In this document: piece by piece, positions 16,911 to 25,704 of the stretch
Layout: every line of letters starts with the position of its first letter
Numbering within the stretch: the stretch's first letter is position 1
Assembly (NCBI RefSeq): GCF_901827155.1
Contig: NZ_LR594659.1
Span: forward strand, 558,001-622,000
Reading direction: 5' to 3'
Source: Variovorax sp. PBL-H6
GTDB taxonomy: Bacteria > Pseudomonadota > Gammaproteobacteria > Burkholderiales > Burkholderiaceae_C
DNA length: 64,000 nucleotides
Program-made: the position numbers and the translations under genes
The notes under the pieces: generated by a model
Seen by the model: the letters and a program-made list of their open reading frames with translations, nothing else
Databases searched by the model: none
Told to the model about the DNA's origin: nothing

Positions 16911-17270
16911 TCAGCGCCCCTTCTCATGGCTGCGCTTGCGATCGGGCCAGTAGAGCACCGTGGCGGTCACGGCCAATCCGATCCAGGTCGACAGCACGAT
17001 CACGAACAGCATGCGGCCGCCGTACTGGGCAAGCAGCGCGAGGTGCGTCATCACGCCCACACCGACCGGAATGAAGAGCAGCGACAGGTGCGAGAGCAGG
17101 AAGTTGGCGCATTCCGCGACCGGCTCGCGCACGAGCTCGAACCTGAGCGCCGCGAGCAGCAGCACCAGGCCGAGCACTGGTCCGGGCAGCGGAAGAGCAA
17201 GCCCGCGCGACAGCAGCTCGCCGATCGATTGCAGGACCAGAAGCCAGGCGAGGCCGCGCAGTCCCTTCAT
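16911..17270 (-). CDS. lrgA: LrgA/CidA-family membrane protein
   Basis: The 119-residue protein has four hydrophobic segments with LSRGLALPLPGPVLGLVLLL and FIPVGVGVMTHL, both typical of LrgA/CidA. It is thought to form the small partner of LrgB in a membrane complex. The start ATG at 17270 lies 2 bases after the stop of glcD, so translation is very probably coupled. Longer frames upstream on this strand are glcD shadows. A link to glycolate or lactate metabolism follows from the operon and is not proven. Confidence 0.9.
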   Translation of the reverse strand: MKGLRGLAWLLVLQSIGELLSRGLALPLPGPVLGLVLLLAALRFELVREPVAECANFLLSHLSLLFIPVGVGVMTHLALLAQYGGRMLFVIVLSTWIGLAVTATVLYWPDRKRSHEKGR

Positions 17271-17272
17271 CG

Positions 17273-18775
17273 TCAGAAGCGTGGCAGCTCGGAATGCGGC
17301 AGCCGGCCGCCGCGCACCACCTGCCTGCCGTACTCGGCGCAGCGCTGCAGCGTCGGGATGGTCTTGCCGGGATTGAGCAGGCCCGCGGGATCGAAGGCGC
17401 GCTTGACGCCGAACATCTGCTCGTTCTCCTCGGCCGTGAACTGCACGCACATGCTGTTGAGCTTCTCCACGCCCACGCCGTGCTCGCCCGAGACGGTGCC
17501 GCCCATGGCCACGCTGGTCTCGAGGATGTCGGCGCCGAAGAGCTCGCAGCGGTGCAGCTCGTCGGGGTCGTTGGCATCGAACAGCACCAGCGGGTGCAGG
17601 TTGCCGTCGCCCGCGTGGAACACGTTGCAGCAGCGCAGGCCGTACTTCTTCTCCATCTGCTGGATCGCGAGGAGGATGTCGGCCAGGCGCTTGCGCGGAA
17701 TGGTGGAGTCGAGGCACATGTAGTCGGGGCTGATGCGGCCCGAGGCCGGGAAGGCGTTCTTGCGTCCGCTCCAGAACTTCAGGCGCTCTTCCTCGCTGGT
17801 GCTCACCGATAGCGCAGTTGCGCCCGAGGCGCGCAGCACCTCGCTCATGCGGCCGATCTCTTCCTCCACTTCTTCCGGCGTGCCGTCGGATTCACACAGC
17901 AGGATGGCCTCGGCCTCGAGGTCGTAGCCGGCGCGCACGAAATCCTCGACCGCGGCCGTCATCGGCTTGTCCATCATCTCGAGGCCGGCCGGGATGATGC
18001 CGGCCGCAATCACCGCGGCCACTGCGTCGCCGGCTCTGCGCACGTCATCGAAGCTGGCCATGATGCAGCGCGCCAGTTGCGGCTTGGGCACCAGCCTGAC
18101 CGTGACTTCGGTGGTGACCGCCAGCATGCCTTCGCTGCCCACCACCAGCGCCAGCAGGTCGAGCCCCGCGCAGTCCAGCGCCTCGCTGCCGAACTCGACC
18201 GCTTCGCCCTCGGCCGTGAAGCCGCGCACGCGCAGCACGTTGTGCAGCGTCAGGCCGTACTTGAGGCAGTGCACGCCGCCGGAGTTCTCGGCCACGTTGC
18301 CGCCGATGGTGCAGGCGATCTGGCTCGAGGGGTCGGGCGCGTAGTAGAGGTTGAAGGGCGCCGCCGCTTCGCTGATTGCGAGGTTGCGCACGCCGCACTG
18401 GACCACGGCGGTGCGGCTGACCGGGTCGACCTTCAGGATGTTGTTGAACTTGGCGAGCGAGAGCGTGACGCCCATCGCATGCGGCATCGCGCCGCCGGAG
18501 AGGCCGGTGCCCGCGCCGCGCGCCACCACCGGCACGCCCAGCGCATGGCAGGCCTGCAGCACCGCCTGCACCTGCGCCTCGGTCTCGGGCAGTGCTACCG
18601 CCAACGGGCGCTGGCGATAGGCCGTGAGGCCGTCGCATTCGTAGGGGGTGGTGTCCTCGGGCTGCCAGATCAGCGCATGGGCGGGCAGGCAGGCCTGCAG
18701 CGCGCGCACCACCTCGGCCTGGCGCTCGAAAGCCTGCAGCAGCTCGCGCTGGGTGGTCGTCGTGGGCGCGTTCAT
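17273..18775 (-). CDS. glcD: FAD-linked 2-hydroxy-acid oxidase, glycolate oxidase GlcD-type subunit
   Basis: The 500-residue protein oxidises a 2-hydroxy acid (glycolate or D-lactate) with FAD. The FAD-binding PCMH domain is seen at about 55-230 (VVARGAGTGLSGGAMPHAMG, GGNVAENSGGVHCLKYGLT), and the C-terminal FAD-linked oxidase domain carries NVFHAGDGNLHPLV and SGEHGVGVEKL. Length matches E. coli GlcD (499). The partners glcE and glcF are not adjacent: upstream lies purU and downstream lrgA and lrgB. It therefore either joins GlcEF encoded elsewhere or acts alone like related D-lactate dehydrogenases. Confidence 0.9.
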   Translation of the reverse strand: MNAPTTTTQRELLQAFERQAEVVRALQACLPAHALIWQPEDTTPYECDGLTAYRQRPLAVALPETEAQVQAVLQACHALGVPVVARGAGTGLSGGAMPHAMGVTLSLAKFNNILKVDPVSRTAVVQCGVRNLAISEAAAPFNLYYAPDPSSQIACTIGGNVAENSGGVHCLKYGLTLHNVLRVRGFTAEGEAVEFGSEALDCAGLDLLALVVGSEGMLAVTTEVTVRLVPKPQLARCIMASFDDVRRAGDAVAAVIAAGIIPAGLEMMDKPMTAAVEDFVRAGYDLEAEAILLCESDGTPEEVEEEIGRMSEVLRASGATALSVSTSEEERLKFWSGRKNAFPASGRISPDYMCLDSTIPRKRLADILLAIQQMEKKYGLRCCNVFHAGDGNLHPLVLFDANDPDELHRCELFGADILETSVAMGGTVSGEHGVGVEKLNSMCVQFTAEENEQMFGVKRAFDPAGLLNPGKTIPTLQRCAEYGRQVVRGGRLPHSELPRF

Positions 18776-18809
18776 CGGCTCGACTCTACGGCAAGGGCCG
18801 CGTTGCGCG

Positions 18810-19658
18810 CTACTTGAAAACGACGGTGCGGTGCCCGTTGAGCAGCACCCGGTGTTCGCTGTGCCACTTCACTGCGCGGGCCAGCACCTGGCTCTCGGTG
18901 TCGCGGCCGCGGGCGGTGAGGTCCTCGACGGTGTCGGTGTGGTCGGATCGCTCCACGTCCTGCTCGATGATCGGGCCCTCGTCCAGGTCGGCCGTCACGT
19001 AGTGGGCCGTGGCGCCGATCAGCTTCACGCCGCGGTCGTGCGCCTGGTAGTAGGGCTTGGCGCCCTTGAAGCTGGGCAGGAAGGAGTGGTGGATGTTGAT
19101 GGCCCGGCCCGCGAGCTGCGCGCACAGGTCGTTGCTGAGGATCTGCATGTAGCGCGCCAGCACCACCAGCTCGGCGCCCTCCGCCTCGATGATCTCCAGC
19201 TGCTTCGACTCGGCCTGCGCCTTGGTGGCGCCTGTCACCGGGATGTGGTGGAAGGGCACGTTGTAGCTGGCGGCCAGCTGGTAGAAGTCGCGATGGTTCG
19301 AGATGATGGCGCGCACGTCGATCGAGAGCAGGCCGCTCTTCCAGCGGAACAGCAGGTCGTTCAGGCAGTGGCCTTCCTTGCTGACGAGGATCACCGTCTT
19401 CATCGGCTCGGTGGCCACGTGCAGCTTCCAGCGCATGTCGAAGCCCTGGGCCAGGCCGCCGATCTGCTCGCGCAGCACCGCTTCGCCATGGTCGGCGCAC
19501 GCGAAGCGCACGCGCATGAAGAACAGGCCGGTGCCATGGTCGTTGTACTGCGCCGCTTCTTCGATGTTGCCGCCGCGCTCGAGCAGGAAGCCGGACACGG
19601 CATGGACGATGCCGGTGCGGTCGGGACAGGAAAGGGTGAGGATGTACGCGGGGGTCAT
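18810..19658 (-). CDS. purU: Formyltetrahydrofolate deformylase
   Basis: The 282-residue enzyme hydrolyses 10-formyl-THF to formate and THF, balancing the one-carbon pool and supplying formate for PurT. It has an N-terminal ACT domain (about 1-85, ILTLSCPDRTGIVHAVSGFL) and a C-terminal formyltransferase domain with HHSFLPSFKGAKPYYQA, the catalytic Asn/His/Asp set and TADLDEGPIIEQD. ATG 19658 is chosen since the ACT domain begins right after it; the longer frame to 19751 runs into the divergent gene. It is divergent from the transaminase gene with 91 bases between. Confidence 0.95.
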   Translation of the reverse strand: MTPAYILTLSCPDRTGIVHAVSGFLLERGGNIEEAAQYNDHGTGLFFMRVRFACADHGEAVLREQIGGLAQGFDMRWKLHVATEPMKTVILVSKEGHCLNDLLFRWKSGLLSIDVRAIISNHRDFYQLAASYNVPFHHIPVTGATKAQAESKQLEIIEAEGAELVVLARYMQILSNDLCAQLAGRAINIHHSFLPSFKGAKPYYQAHDRGVKLIGATAHYVTADLDEGPIIEQDVERSDHTDTVEDLTARGRDTESQVLARAVKWHSEHRVLLNGHRTVVFK

Positions 19659-19749
19659 AAGGGCCAGGATTGTCGCAGGGCTGCCGAAGAACGCGCCCGG
19701 TGCCACAATGCCCTTCCCCAGCGTCCACCCACCTGCAGGAGCGAACAAC

Positions 19750-21084
19750 ATGGCTTACAACGACTTCAGCATGGACAACCAGTGGTTGCCCTTCACCCCC
19801 AACCGCCACTTCAAGAAGGACCCGCGGGTCTTCGTGGCCGCCGACGGCATGGAATTCACCACGCACGACGGGCGCAAGGTCATCGACGGGATCTCCTCGC
19901 TCTGGTGCGTGGGCGCGGGCCACAACCGCAAGCCCATCAACGAGGCGATCAAGAAGCAGCTCGACACGCTGGACTACGCAACGGCCTTCCAGGTCAGCAA
20001 CGACAAGGCCTTCAAGGCGGCCGAGATGATCGCCTCGATGGCGCCGGGCGACCTCAACAAGGTGCTGTTCTGCAACTCGGGCAGCGAGGCGGCGGACACC
20101 TCGCTGAAGGTGGCGCTGGCCTACCACCGCGCCCGTGGCGAAGGGCATCGCAACGTCTTCATCGGCCGCGAGAAGGGCTACCACGGCGTGGGTTTCGGCG
20201 GCATGTCGGTGGGCGGCATCCCGGGCAACCGGAAGGTGTTCGGCTCGGCCTTCCTGCCGAGGGTGGACCACATGCGCTTCATCCACGATCCGGTGAACCA
20301 TGCCTATATCCACAACGAGGAGCCGGTCTGGGCCGAAGATGCGCTGGCCGACCTCGAGCAGCGCATCCTGCCGCTGCACGATCCGAGCAACGTGGCGGCC
20401 ATCATCGTGGAGCCCGTGGCGGGCTCGGCCGGCTGGTACCTGCCGCCCAAGGGCTACTTGCAGAAGCTGCGCGAGATCTGCGACCGGCACGGCATCCTCC
20501 TGATCTTCGACGAGGTCATCACCGGCTTCGGCCGCATGGGCACGAACTTCGCGTCGGACTTCTACGGCGTGGTGCCCGACATGCTGAACTTCGCCAAGTG
20601 CGTGACCAACGGCGTGATTCCGCTGGGCGGCGTGATCTGCCGCGACAAGCTCTACGACGCGATGATGAACAACTCGGCGCCCGAGCACGTGGTGGAGTTC
20701 TTCCACGGCTACACCTACTCGGGCCATCCGGTGGCCTGTGCCGCGGCGATCGCAACGCTCGAGCTGCTGCAGCGGGAAAAGCTCTTTGCGCGTGCAGGCG
20801 AAATGGGCAAGGTGCTGGGCGATGCTTTCCACGGCACGCTCAAGGGTCTGCCCAACGTGATCAGCATCCGCAGCCTCGGACTGGCCGCGGCGGTGGAGTT
20901 CGCGCCCATCGCCGGCGCACCGGGCAAGCGCGCCTACGACATCTTCCTGGACTGCTTCCACAAGGGGTCGCTGGTGCGCCCGGCCGGCGAGGTGATCGTG
21001 ATTGCGCCGCCCTTCGTGGTCGAGAAGTCGCACATCGACTCGCTGGTGAACACGCTGGCCGACTCGATCCGGAAGAACGCCTGA
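19750..21084 (+). CDS. Omega-amino acid:pyruvate (beta-alanine:pyruvate) transaminase, class III
   Basis: The 444-residue PLP enzyme moves the amino group of beta-alanine or another omega-amine to pyruvate. Class III features are the N-terminal NQWLPFTPNRHFKKDPR, the cofactor-binding LFCNSGSEAADTSLK, FDEVITGFGRMG with the PLP-binding Asp, and the Schiff-base Lys283 in LNFAKCVTNGVIPLGG. Length and the start motif match omega-APT of Pseudomonas and Achromobacter. AGGAG stands 6 bases before the ATG. It begins alone after the divergent purU promoter region. The exact amine donor is not readable. Confidence 0.92.
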   Translation: MAYNDFSMDNQWLPFTPNRHFKKDPRVFVAADGMEFTTHDGRKVIDGISSLWCVGAGHNRKPINEAIKKQLDTLDYATAFQVSNDKAFKAAEMIASMAPGDLNKVLFCNSGSEAADTSLKVALAYHRARGEGHRNVFIGREKGYHGVGFGGMSVGGIPGNRKVFGSAFLPRVDHMRFIHDPVNHAYIHNEEPVWAEDALADLEQRILPLHDPSNVAAIIVEPVAGSAGWYLPPKGYLQKLREICDRHGILLIFDEVITGFGRMGTNFASDFYGVVPDMLNFAKCVTNGVIPLGGVICRDKLYDAMMNNSAPEHVVEFFHGYTYSGHPVACAAAIATLELLQREKLFARAGEMGKVLGDAFHGTLKGLPNVISIRSLGLAAAVEFAPIAGAPGKRAYDIFLDCFHKGSLVRPAGEVIVIAPPFVVEKSHIDSLVNTLADSIRKNA

Positions 21085-21111
21085 ACCAGTTCGGCGCGGC
21101 CTACCCGCCTT

Positions 21112-21948
21112 TCAGCTCCGGGGCCCGGGCTGCGCCCGGAGGGTCGCGCAATAGTCCTTCTCGGGCAACGCGGGCGTTTGCCACACGGCATCGAAGGCGC
21201 CCGCCTCGCGCAGCGAGTCGGGTGTGGCACCGGCCTGCAGTTGCACCGCCTTCACCGAGAGATCGCTCGGCAGGTGCTGCGGCACGCCGAGCGCCTTGGC
21301 GGTGTGGCCGGCACCGCTCAGCAACAGCACCGTCTTGCCCGGCACGCGCGCCTTGACGATGGTTTGCGCCATTGCGCGGTCGCGTGCGATCTGGATGCGC
21401 GTCATGGGCCTGATCTGCGACTCGGGCAGCAGGTTGCAGTGGCCGCTGCGCACCGCTTCCTCCTGGGCCTTGTGTGCCTCGGCCCCGAGTTGCACGTCGA
21501 GGGACACGTCGGCCATGGCGTCCTTCATGTGCGCGCGCGGCAGGTTGGCGCCGAGCACCGGGACGCCGGCACGCACGGCGGCCATCACGGCGGGTCCGTA
21601 GGCGCTCCAGGGCCAGGCCTTCTCGTCCCAGCCGAGGGCCGTTTGCACTTGGGCTTCTGTCGCGGCGCGGTCGAGGTGGGCCGTGCTGCTGCCTTCCTCT
21701 GCCATCTCGATCGCCAGCGCGGCCAGGCGCCCGCGTGCCGACAGCGCCTCCACGGCCTCGCGCTCGATCGCATGATGTTCGGGCGCATCGTGCTGCTCGC
21801 CGAGCAGCAACGCATCGGCCGGCAGCAGGGCGACGGTGCGACGGGCGACCGGCGCATCGGCCAGCCCCGCTGCCGAGCAGCCGGCGAGCAGCGCGACGGC
21901 CAGCAGGGACGGCAGCCAGGCGGGCGGGAACAGGAGGCGATGCGGCAT
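21112..21948 (-). CDS. ChaN-family lipoprotein
   Basis: The 278-residue protein has a lipoprotein signal with lipobox LLAGC (Cys24) and the ChaN (heme-binding, TIKI/EreA-related) domain with LLGEQHDAPEHH (about 47-58) and LSGAGHTAKALG near 220. ChaN of Campylobacter binds heme at the outer membrane and supports iron uptake; related family members are metalloproteases. No heme receptor gene is adjacent, so the ligand is open. It is convergent with the transaminase gene and divergent from the AbrB remnant. Confidence 0.85.
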   Translation of the reverse strand: MPHRLLFPPAWLPSLLAVALLAGCSAAGLADAPVARRTVALLPADALLLGEQHDAPEHHAIEREAVEALSARGRLAALAIEMAEEGSSTAHLDRAATEAQVQTALGWDEKAWPWSAYGPAVMAAVRAGVPVLGANLPRAHMKDAMADVSLDVQLGAEAHKAQEEAVRSGHCNLLPESQIRPMTRIQIARDRAMAQTIVKARVPGKTVLLLSGAGHTAKALGVPQHLPSDLSVKAVQLQAGATPDSLREAGAFDAVWQTPALPEKDYCATLRAQPGPRS

Positions 21949-21998
21949 CGGGCCATACTACGCGAGGGCGCTCGCGCCGGGTCGCCATCCATCGTCCC

Positions 21999-22190
21999 TT
22001 CGCATGGCTGCTGGCCTGGGGCACAGGGCTGCATCCGGCCACACTGATTCTCGGCAGCTCGCCCGGTGGCATTGCCGAGATGGCGATCACCGCCAAGGTG
22101 CTTCAGTTGGGAATGCCGGTCGTGACGGCGTTACAGGTGTGCCGATGGGTGGCCGTGCTGCTGATCGTCGGGCCGATGGAGGGCCGCTTG
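21999..22190 (+). pseudogene. C-terminal remnant of an AbrB-family (ammonia monooxygenase-like) membrane transporter
   Basis: The + strand frame from about 21981 reads HRPFAWLLAWG, then LHPATLILGSSPGG and IAEMAITAKVLQLGMPVV, ending VCRWVAVLLIVGP. This is the final membrane segment region of the duplicated AbrB domain (pattern PGG-x-x-EM, a long helix, LR, then hydrophobic end GP). A full gene has about 350 residues; here roughly the last 65 remain and upstream lies chaN on the other strand, so there is no start and no N-terminal half. The frame continues into nonsense overlapping DUF3567. I judge it a deletion remnant. Confidence 0.65.
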
Positions 22191-22224
22191 TGCGAAACGA
22201 AAAAGAAGCCCTTTGCCTGGGGAT

Positions 22225-22503
22225 CTAGTGGACCAGGACGGGCGTGTGGGCGAGCTCGGCGTAGCCCTCGAGCGTGTCTTCGACCTCTTCCTGGGTCGGG
22301 GTGTTGAGCTGCCAGGCGGCGATCTGTTGCTGGAACAGCTCGGCCCACGAGCCGTCGAGGTAGACCTCCTTGCCGGATCGCTTGTCCACGATCTCGAAGC
22401 CGTGGCGTGCGAGCACGGGGATGTTCGGCGCCGGCGGCGTGTCATCTTCGGTCGGTTGCACGTGCACGACGACGAAGGAGTCGGAGTCGTAAAGCATTTG
22501 CAT
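22225..22503 (-). CDS. DUF3567 family protein
   Basis: This 92-residue acidic protein begins MQMLYDSDSFVVVHVQ and contains RHGFEIVDKRSGKEVYLDG, matching the short DUF3567 family found in Burkholderiales. Function is unknown. I start it at ATG 22503, since family members begin with MQMLY; an ATG 33 bases upstream (22536) would add 11 residues, MNAIDILTGPA. Neither start has a good ribosome site. It is expressed as a single gene behind an 88- to 121-base gap. Confidence 0.85.
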   Translation of the reverse strand: MQMLYDSDSFVVVHVQPTEDDTPPAPNIPVLARHGFEIVDKRSGKEVYLDGSWAELFQQQIAAWQLNTPTQEEVEDTLEGYAELAHTPVLVH

Positions 22504-22624
22504 GGCGGGTCCAGTGAGGATGTCGATAGCGTTCATGATTGTTAGATAGCAATCAACGCGCCAGTTTCAATAAGGGCTGTTGTTTTGTAGGCATCGGCCG
22601 CCATTTCTTGTGCTTTATTCGGAT

Positions 22625-23758
22625 TCAGGGCCGCGCGCCCTGGACATCGCGCAGCTGGAAATCCGCGAAATCGCCATTGGCCTGGGTCTGCCGGATCCGC
22701 ACCGGCAGGTAGCCGAGCTCGGGCGCGAGCCAGAGCTCGACCTTGTCGTCGTAAGGCTTGCGCGGGTTGCGCGTGAGCTTGCGCGCGTTGTATTGGCCGG
22801 CCGGTAGCGCCAGGTGCTCGTCTTCGTCGACCTTGAAGATCCAGAGGTCGGCCTCGCGCGGGCCGATTGTCTGAATCGCGAAGGCTGCGCCGGGCGGATA
22901 GCGCGCCGGGTCGCCGGCCATGAGGGCACCGAGCTGCAGCATGACGCTGAGCCGGTCCTGCGCACCAGGCAGGAGCGGCACGACGGGCGCGTTGTTGCTG
23001 AACACCACCTGGCCCTGCTCGCGCATGAAATGCGCGGCCACCTCGCTGCGGCGGGTGTCCGAGAAACGCGCGGGTTCGATGCCGCCGGCGCCGATCGCGC
23101 CGTTGCTGTGCTGGCTTCGAATGGTCTTGAAAAGAAAGCGAAGCGACAGCTGGGCATCGTACTGCTGGCCGTCCTGCTGCCAGACCAAGGTGCCGAACAC
23201 GCCTTGCATCGGTGCGCTGCCGACCTGCCCCGTCACCGCAAAAGCGAGCTGGACCGAGCCGGGGACGTTCGTCGGGGGCGGTGCTTCGGCCTGGCCCGCG
23301 GCGGTAGCGGCACCGTTGGATGCCGCGCCGGCCGGGGCGCCCGCAGCAGGTTCGGAAGCGGCCTCGGGCGCGGCCGAAGCCGCCGGACCTGACGCTTCGG
23401 GCGGCGCCTGTTCGGGGGCCGGGCTGCTGACGGAAGGTGGGTTTGGCGCCGCGGGCGCTTCCGGCCGGGGCGCGGGCCGCGGCCGCGCGGGCGCGGGCTT
23501 GGGTGCGGGCGCGGGCGGCGTTGAGGCGCGCGGCGGCGCTGGAGCGGTTTCCGGCGCCTGCTCCGGCGGCGGTGGGATCACGAGGGTCCGCGTGACGAAC
23601 TTGCCCGCCAGCGGCGAGGGATGCGGCCCTCCCGCCAGTGGCGCCAGGCCCAGCAGTGCCAGGTGCGCGAGCAGCACGGCGCCGGCCAGCAGCGCCAGCG
23701 CGCGCCAGGGCGGACGCGGGACGCCGGGGAGGGCTGGAGAGGCGGAGCGCAGGTGCAT
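22625..23758 (-). CDS. DUF3108 domain protein with TonB-like proline-rich stalk
   Basis: The 377-residue product has an N-terminal membrane anchor (about 18-40), a long Pro/Ala/Glu-rich stalk (about 55-165) and a C-terminal DUF3108 beta domain starting near SVQLAFAVTGQVG and ending PVRIRQTQANGDFADFQL. The layout, anchor plus stretched stalk plus periplasmic domain, is like TonB, though the end domain is different. The family is thought to act in the envelope; no function is known. ATG 23758 is preferred to the TTG at 23785. It is divergent from the FAH-family gene. Confidence 0.8.
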   Translation of the reverse strand: MHLRSASPALPGVPRPPWRALALLAGAVLLAHLALLGLAPLAGGPHPSPLAGKFVTRTLVIPPPPEQAPETAPAPPRASTPPAPAPKPAPARPRPAPRPEAPAAPNPPSVSSPAPEQAPPEASGPAASAAPEAASEPAAGAPAGAASNGAATAAGQAEAPPPTNVPGSVQLAFAVTGQVGSAPMQGVFGTLVWQQDGQQYDAQLSLRFLFKTIRSQHSNGAIGAGGIEPARFSDTRRSEVAAHFMREQGQVVFSNNAPVVPLLPGAQDRLSVMLQLGALMAGDPARYPPGAAFAIQTIGPREADLWIFKVDEDEHLALPAGQYNARKLTRNPRKPYDDKVELWLAPELGYLPVRIRQTQANGDFADFQLRDVQGARP

Positions 23759-23865
23759 CGGGGGTGGATCGGAGGCCGCTGCCAAGGTTCAGCTCGGTAC
23801 ACTGCCGCCCGTCCAATCAGTTTAGTAGCAGCGATGCCGCGCCGGCATCCGCACCCGCTTCATCC

Positions 23866-24870
23866 ATGAAACTTGCCACTCTCAAAGACGGCTCGCGCGA
23901 CGGCCAACTCGTCGTCGTTTCGCGCGACCTGGCCAGCGCCCACTATGCGACCGGCATCGCCAACCGCCTGCAGCAGGCGCTCGACGATTGGGGCTTCATC
24001 AGCCCGCAACTGCAGGATCTGTCGGACGCCCTCAATGGCGGCCGTGCCCGGCACGGCTTCCCCTTCGATCCCTCGCAATGCATGGCGCCCCTGCCGCGCG
24101 CCTACCAGTGGGCGGACGGCTCGGCCTACCTCAACCACGTGGAGCTGGTGCGCAAGGCGCGCAATGCCGAAGTACCGGAGAGCTTCTACACCGACCCGCT
24201 GATGTACCAGGGGGGCAGCGACGACTTCATCGGCCCGTGCGATCGCATCGTGGTGCCCAGCGAGGCTTGCGGCATCGACTTCGAGGCCGAGGTCGCCGTC
24301 GTCACCGGCGACGTGAAGATGGGCGCCACGCCTGAACAGGCGCTCGACGGGATCCGCCTGCTGATGCTCGCCAACGACGTGAGCCTGCGCAACCTGATCC
24401 CGGCCGAGCTGGCCAAGGGCTTCGGCTTCTTCCAGAGCAAGCCGGCGACCGCGTTCAGCCCGGTGGCCGTGACGCCCGACGAATTGGGCGAGGCGTGGCA
24501 AGGCGGTCGCGTGCACCTCACGCTGCAGAGCAGCTGGAACGGCCGCAAGGTGGGCATGTGCGATGCAGGGGAGGAGATGACCTTCCATTTCGGCCAGCTG
24601 ATCGCGCATATCGCCAAGACGCGCAACGTACGCGCCGGCAGCATCGTGGGCAGCGGCACGGTCAGCAACAAGGGCGTCGAGAAGAACGGCCGGATGGAGT
24701 GGCCCAAGGGCTACAGCTGCATCGCCGAGAAGCGGTGCATCGAGACCATCCAGGACGGCCAGCCCGCCACCGAGTTCATGAAGTACGGGGACACCATTCG
24801 CATCGAAATGAAGGGGCGGGATGGGCAGTCGGTGTTCGGGGCGATCGATCAGGAAGTGGCGGCGCCCTGA
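23866..24870 (+). CDS. Fumarylacetoacetate hydrolase family enzyme
   Basis: The 334-residue protein carries the FAH fold with metal ligands in IDFEAEVAVVTGDVK (Glu-x-Glu, about 142-156), LANDVSLRN and GSGTVSNKG near 265. Members cleave carbon-carbon bonds of fumarylacetoacetate or fumarylpyruvate, or decarboxylate oxaloacetate. An N-terminal FAA extension (about 1-75, MKLATLKDGSRDG) is present as in bacterial fumarylacetoacetases of the homogentisate path. The neighbouring flavin monooxygenase suggests aromatic breakdown. A small inverted repeat (23833-23849) stands 16 bases before the ATG. Confidence 0.88.
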   Translation: MKLATLKDGSRDGQLVVVSRDLASAHYATGIANRLQQALDDWGFISPQLQDLSDALNGGRARHGFPFDPSQCMAPLPRAYQWADGSAYLNHVELVRKARNAEVPESFYTDPLMYQGGSDDFIGPCDRIVVPSEACGIDFEAEVAVVTGDVKMGATPEQALDGIRLLMLANDVSLRNLIPAELAKGFGFFQSKPATAFSPVAVTPDELGEAWQGGRVHLTLQSSWNGRKVGMCDAGEEMTFHFGQLIAHIAKTRNVRAGSIVGSGTVSNKGVEKNGRMEWPKGYSCIAEKRCIETIQDGQPATEFMKYGDTIRIEMKGRDGQSVFGAIDQEVAAP

Positions 24871-24903
24871 TCGCTTTCACCGTGGTCCATTGCGCGGTTT
24901 CTT

Positions 24904-25686
24904 CTAGCTCGCTGCCGCGCCCCGCAGCAGGTCCTTCAGACCCCGTATCCCCAACCGCCGAAACGCCCGGTACTGGTGGGTCCGCACCGTGGACAGCTCG
25001 ACGCCGATCTCCCGCGCCGTTTCCTTGGCGGTCTTCCCGGCTAAAAGGTGGCCGACGACCTCCCGTTCTCGCAGGCTGAGCGCGAGAAGGCGGGTGCTCA
25101 GCGTGGGTTCGGCCGCCTCGCGAGCCGCCATCGCGCTGCGGCCGTGCGCGAGGGTCGCATCGGCCAACAGCGTGGCATGACCCTCCAGACGCGCGAAGTC
25201 CGAATCGCCGAACTCGGGCTGCGCGAGGCTGCGATAGAAGCTCACCGCTGTGCGCTGCCCCGTTGGCAGCAACAACAGCACCGAGACGCGCTCGCGGATG
25301 CCCACGTCGCCATAGCAGGCGGCGCGGTAGGCCGGGTCCGCGACCTCCTCGGCGACCTGGTGCCCCATCCAGAGCTGCGGCCGCGTGGGCAGCTTGCGGG
25401 CCGCGAGCCACACCATGTTCGGATCGAGCCGGTCGAAGCGCTGGGCCACGTAGCGGTCTGCGGTGCGCTCGGCGGTGCTGCCGTAGCTGCTCGCGGCTGA
25501 CACGGTCTCGATGCGGCCAGCGGCGCTCACGGCGAAGACAGTGCAGAAGGTCACCGGCATCACCCGCTGCATGGCGCCAAGGTAACTGGCCGCCAGGTGC
25601 GGCGTTCCGATGCCGGCGAGCACGCCACTCACCACGGGAGCCGCAAGCACGCGCTCTTCCACGTTGTTCAGGGGCCACCGCCTCAT
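24904..25686 (-). CDS. LuxR-type (GerE HTH) transcriptional regulator
   Basis: The 260-residue regulator has an N-terminal sensor part of unknown ligand and a C-terminal LuxR/GerE helix-turn-helix from about 195: LSLREREVVGHLLAGKTAKE, then VELSTVRTHQYRAFRRLGIR. No receiver Asp or autoinducer pocket is recognisable. It is divergent from the flavin monooxygenase gene; the gap holds a perfect 14-bp palindrome. It probably controls that operon. ATG 25686 is chosen, since the longer frame to 25743 overlaps the palindrome and promoter region. Confidence 0.85.
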   Translation of the reverse strand: MRRWPLNNVEERVLAAPVVSGVLAGIGTPHLAASYLGAMQRVMPVTFCTVFAVSAAGRIETVSAASSYGSTAERTADRYVAQRFDRLDPNMVWLAARKLPTRPQLWMGHQVAEEVADPAYRAACYGDVGIRERVSVLLLLPTGQRTAVSFYRSLAQPEFGDSDFARLEGHATLLADATLAHGRSAMAAREAAEPTLSTRLLALSLREREVVGHLLAGKTAKETAREIGVELSTVRTHQYRAFRRLGIRGLKDLLRGAAAS

Positions 25687-25704
25687 CGAAATCTCAGGGT
25701 TAAC

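Noticed and set aside
16179..17270. LrgAB as a holin/antiholin pair of a prophage
   Set aside because: No phage genes are near, and the pair is joined to glcD by 2- and 3-base gaps.
18772..21033. A 753-codon frame opposite the transaminase and across purU
   Set aside because: It mixes antisense and shifted sense readings of two good genes.
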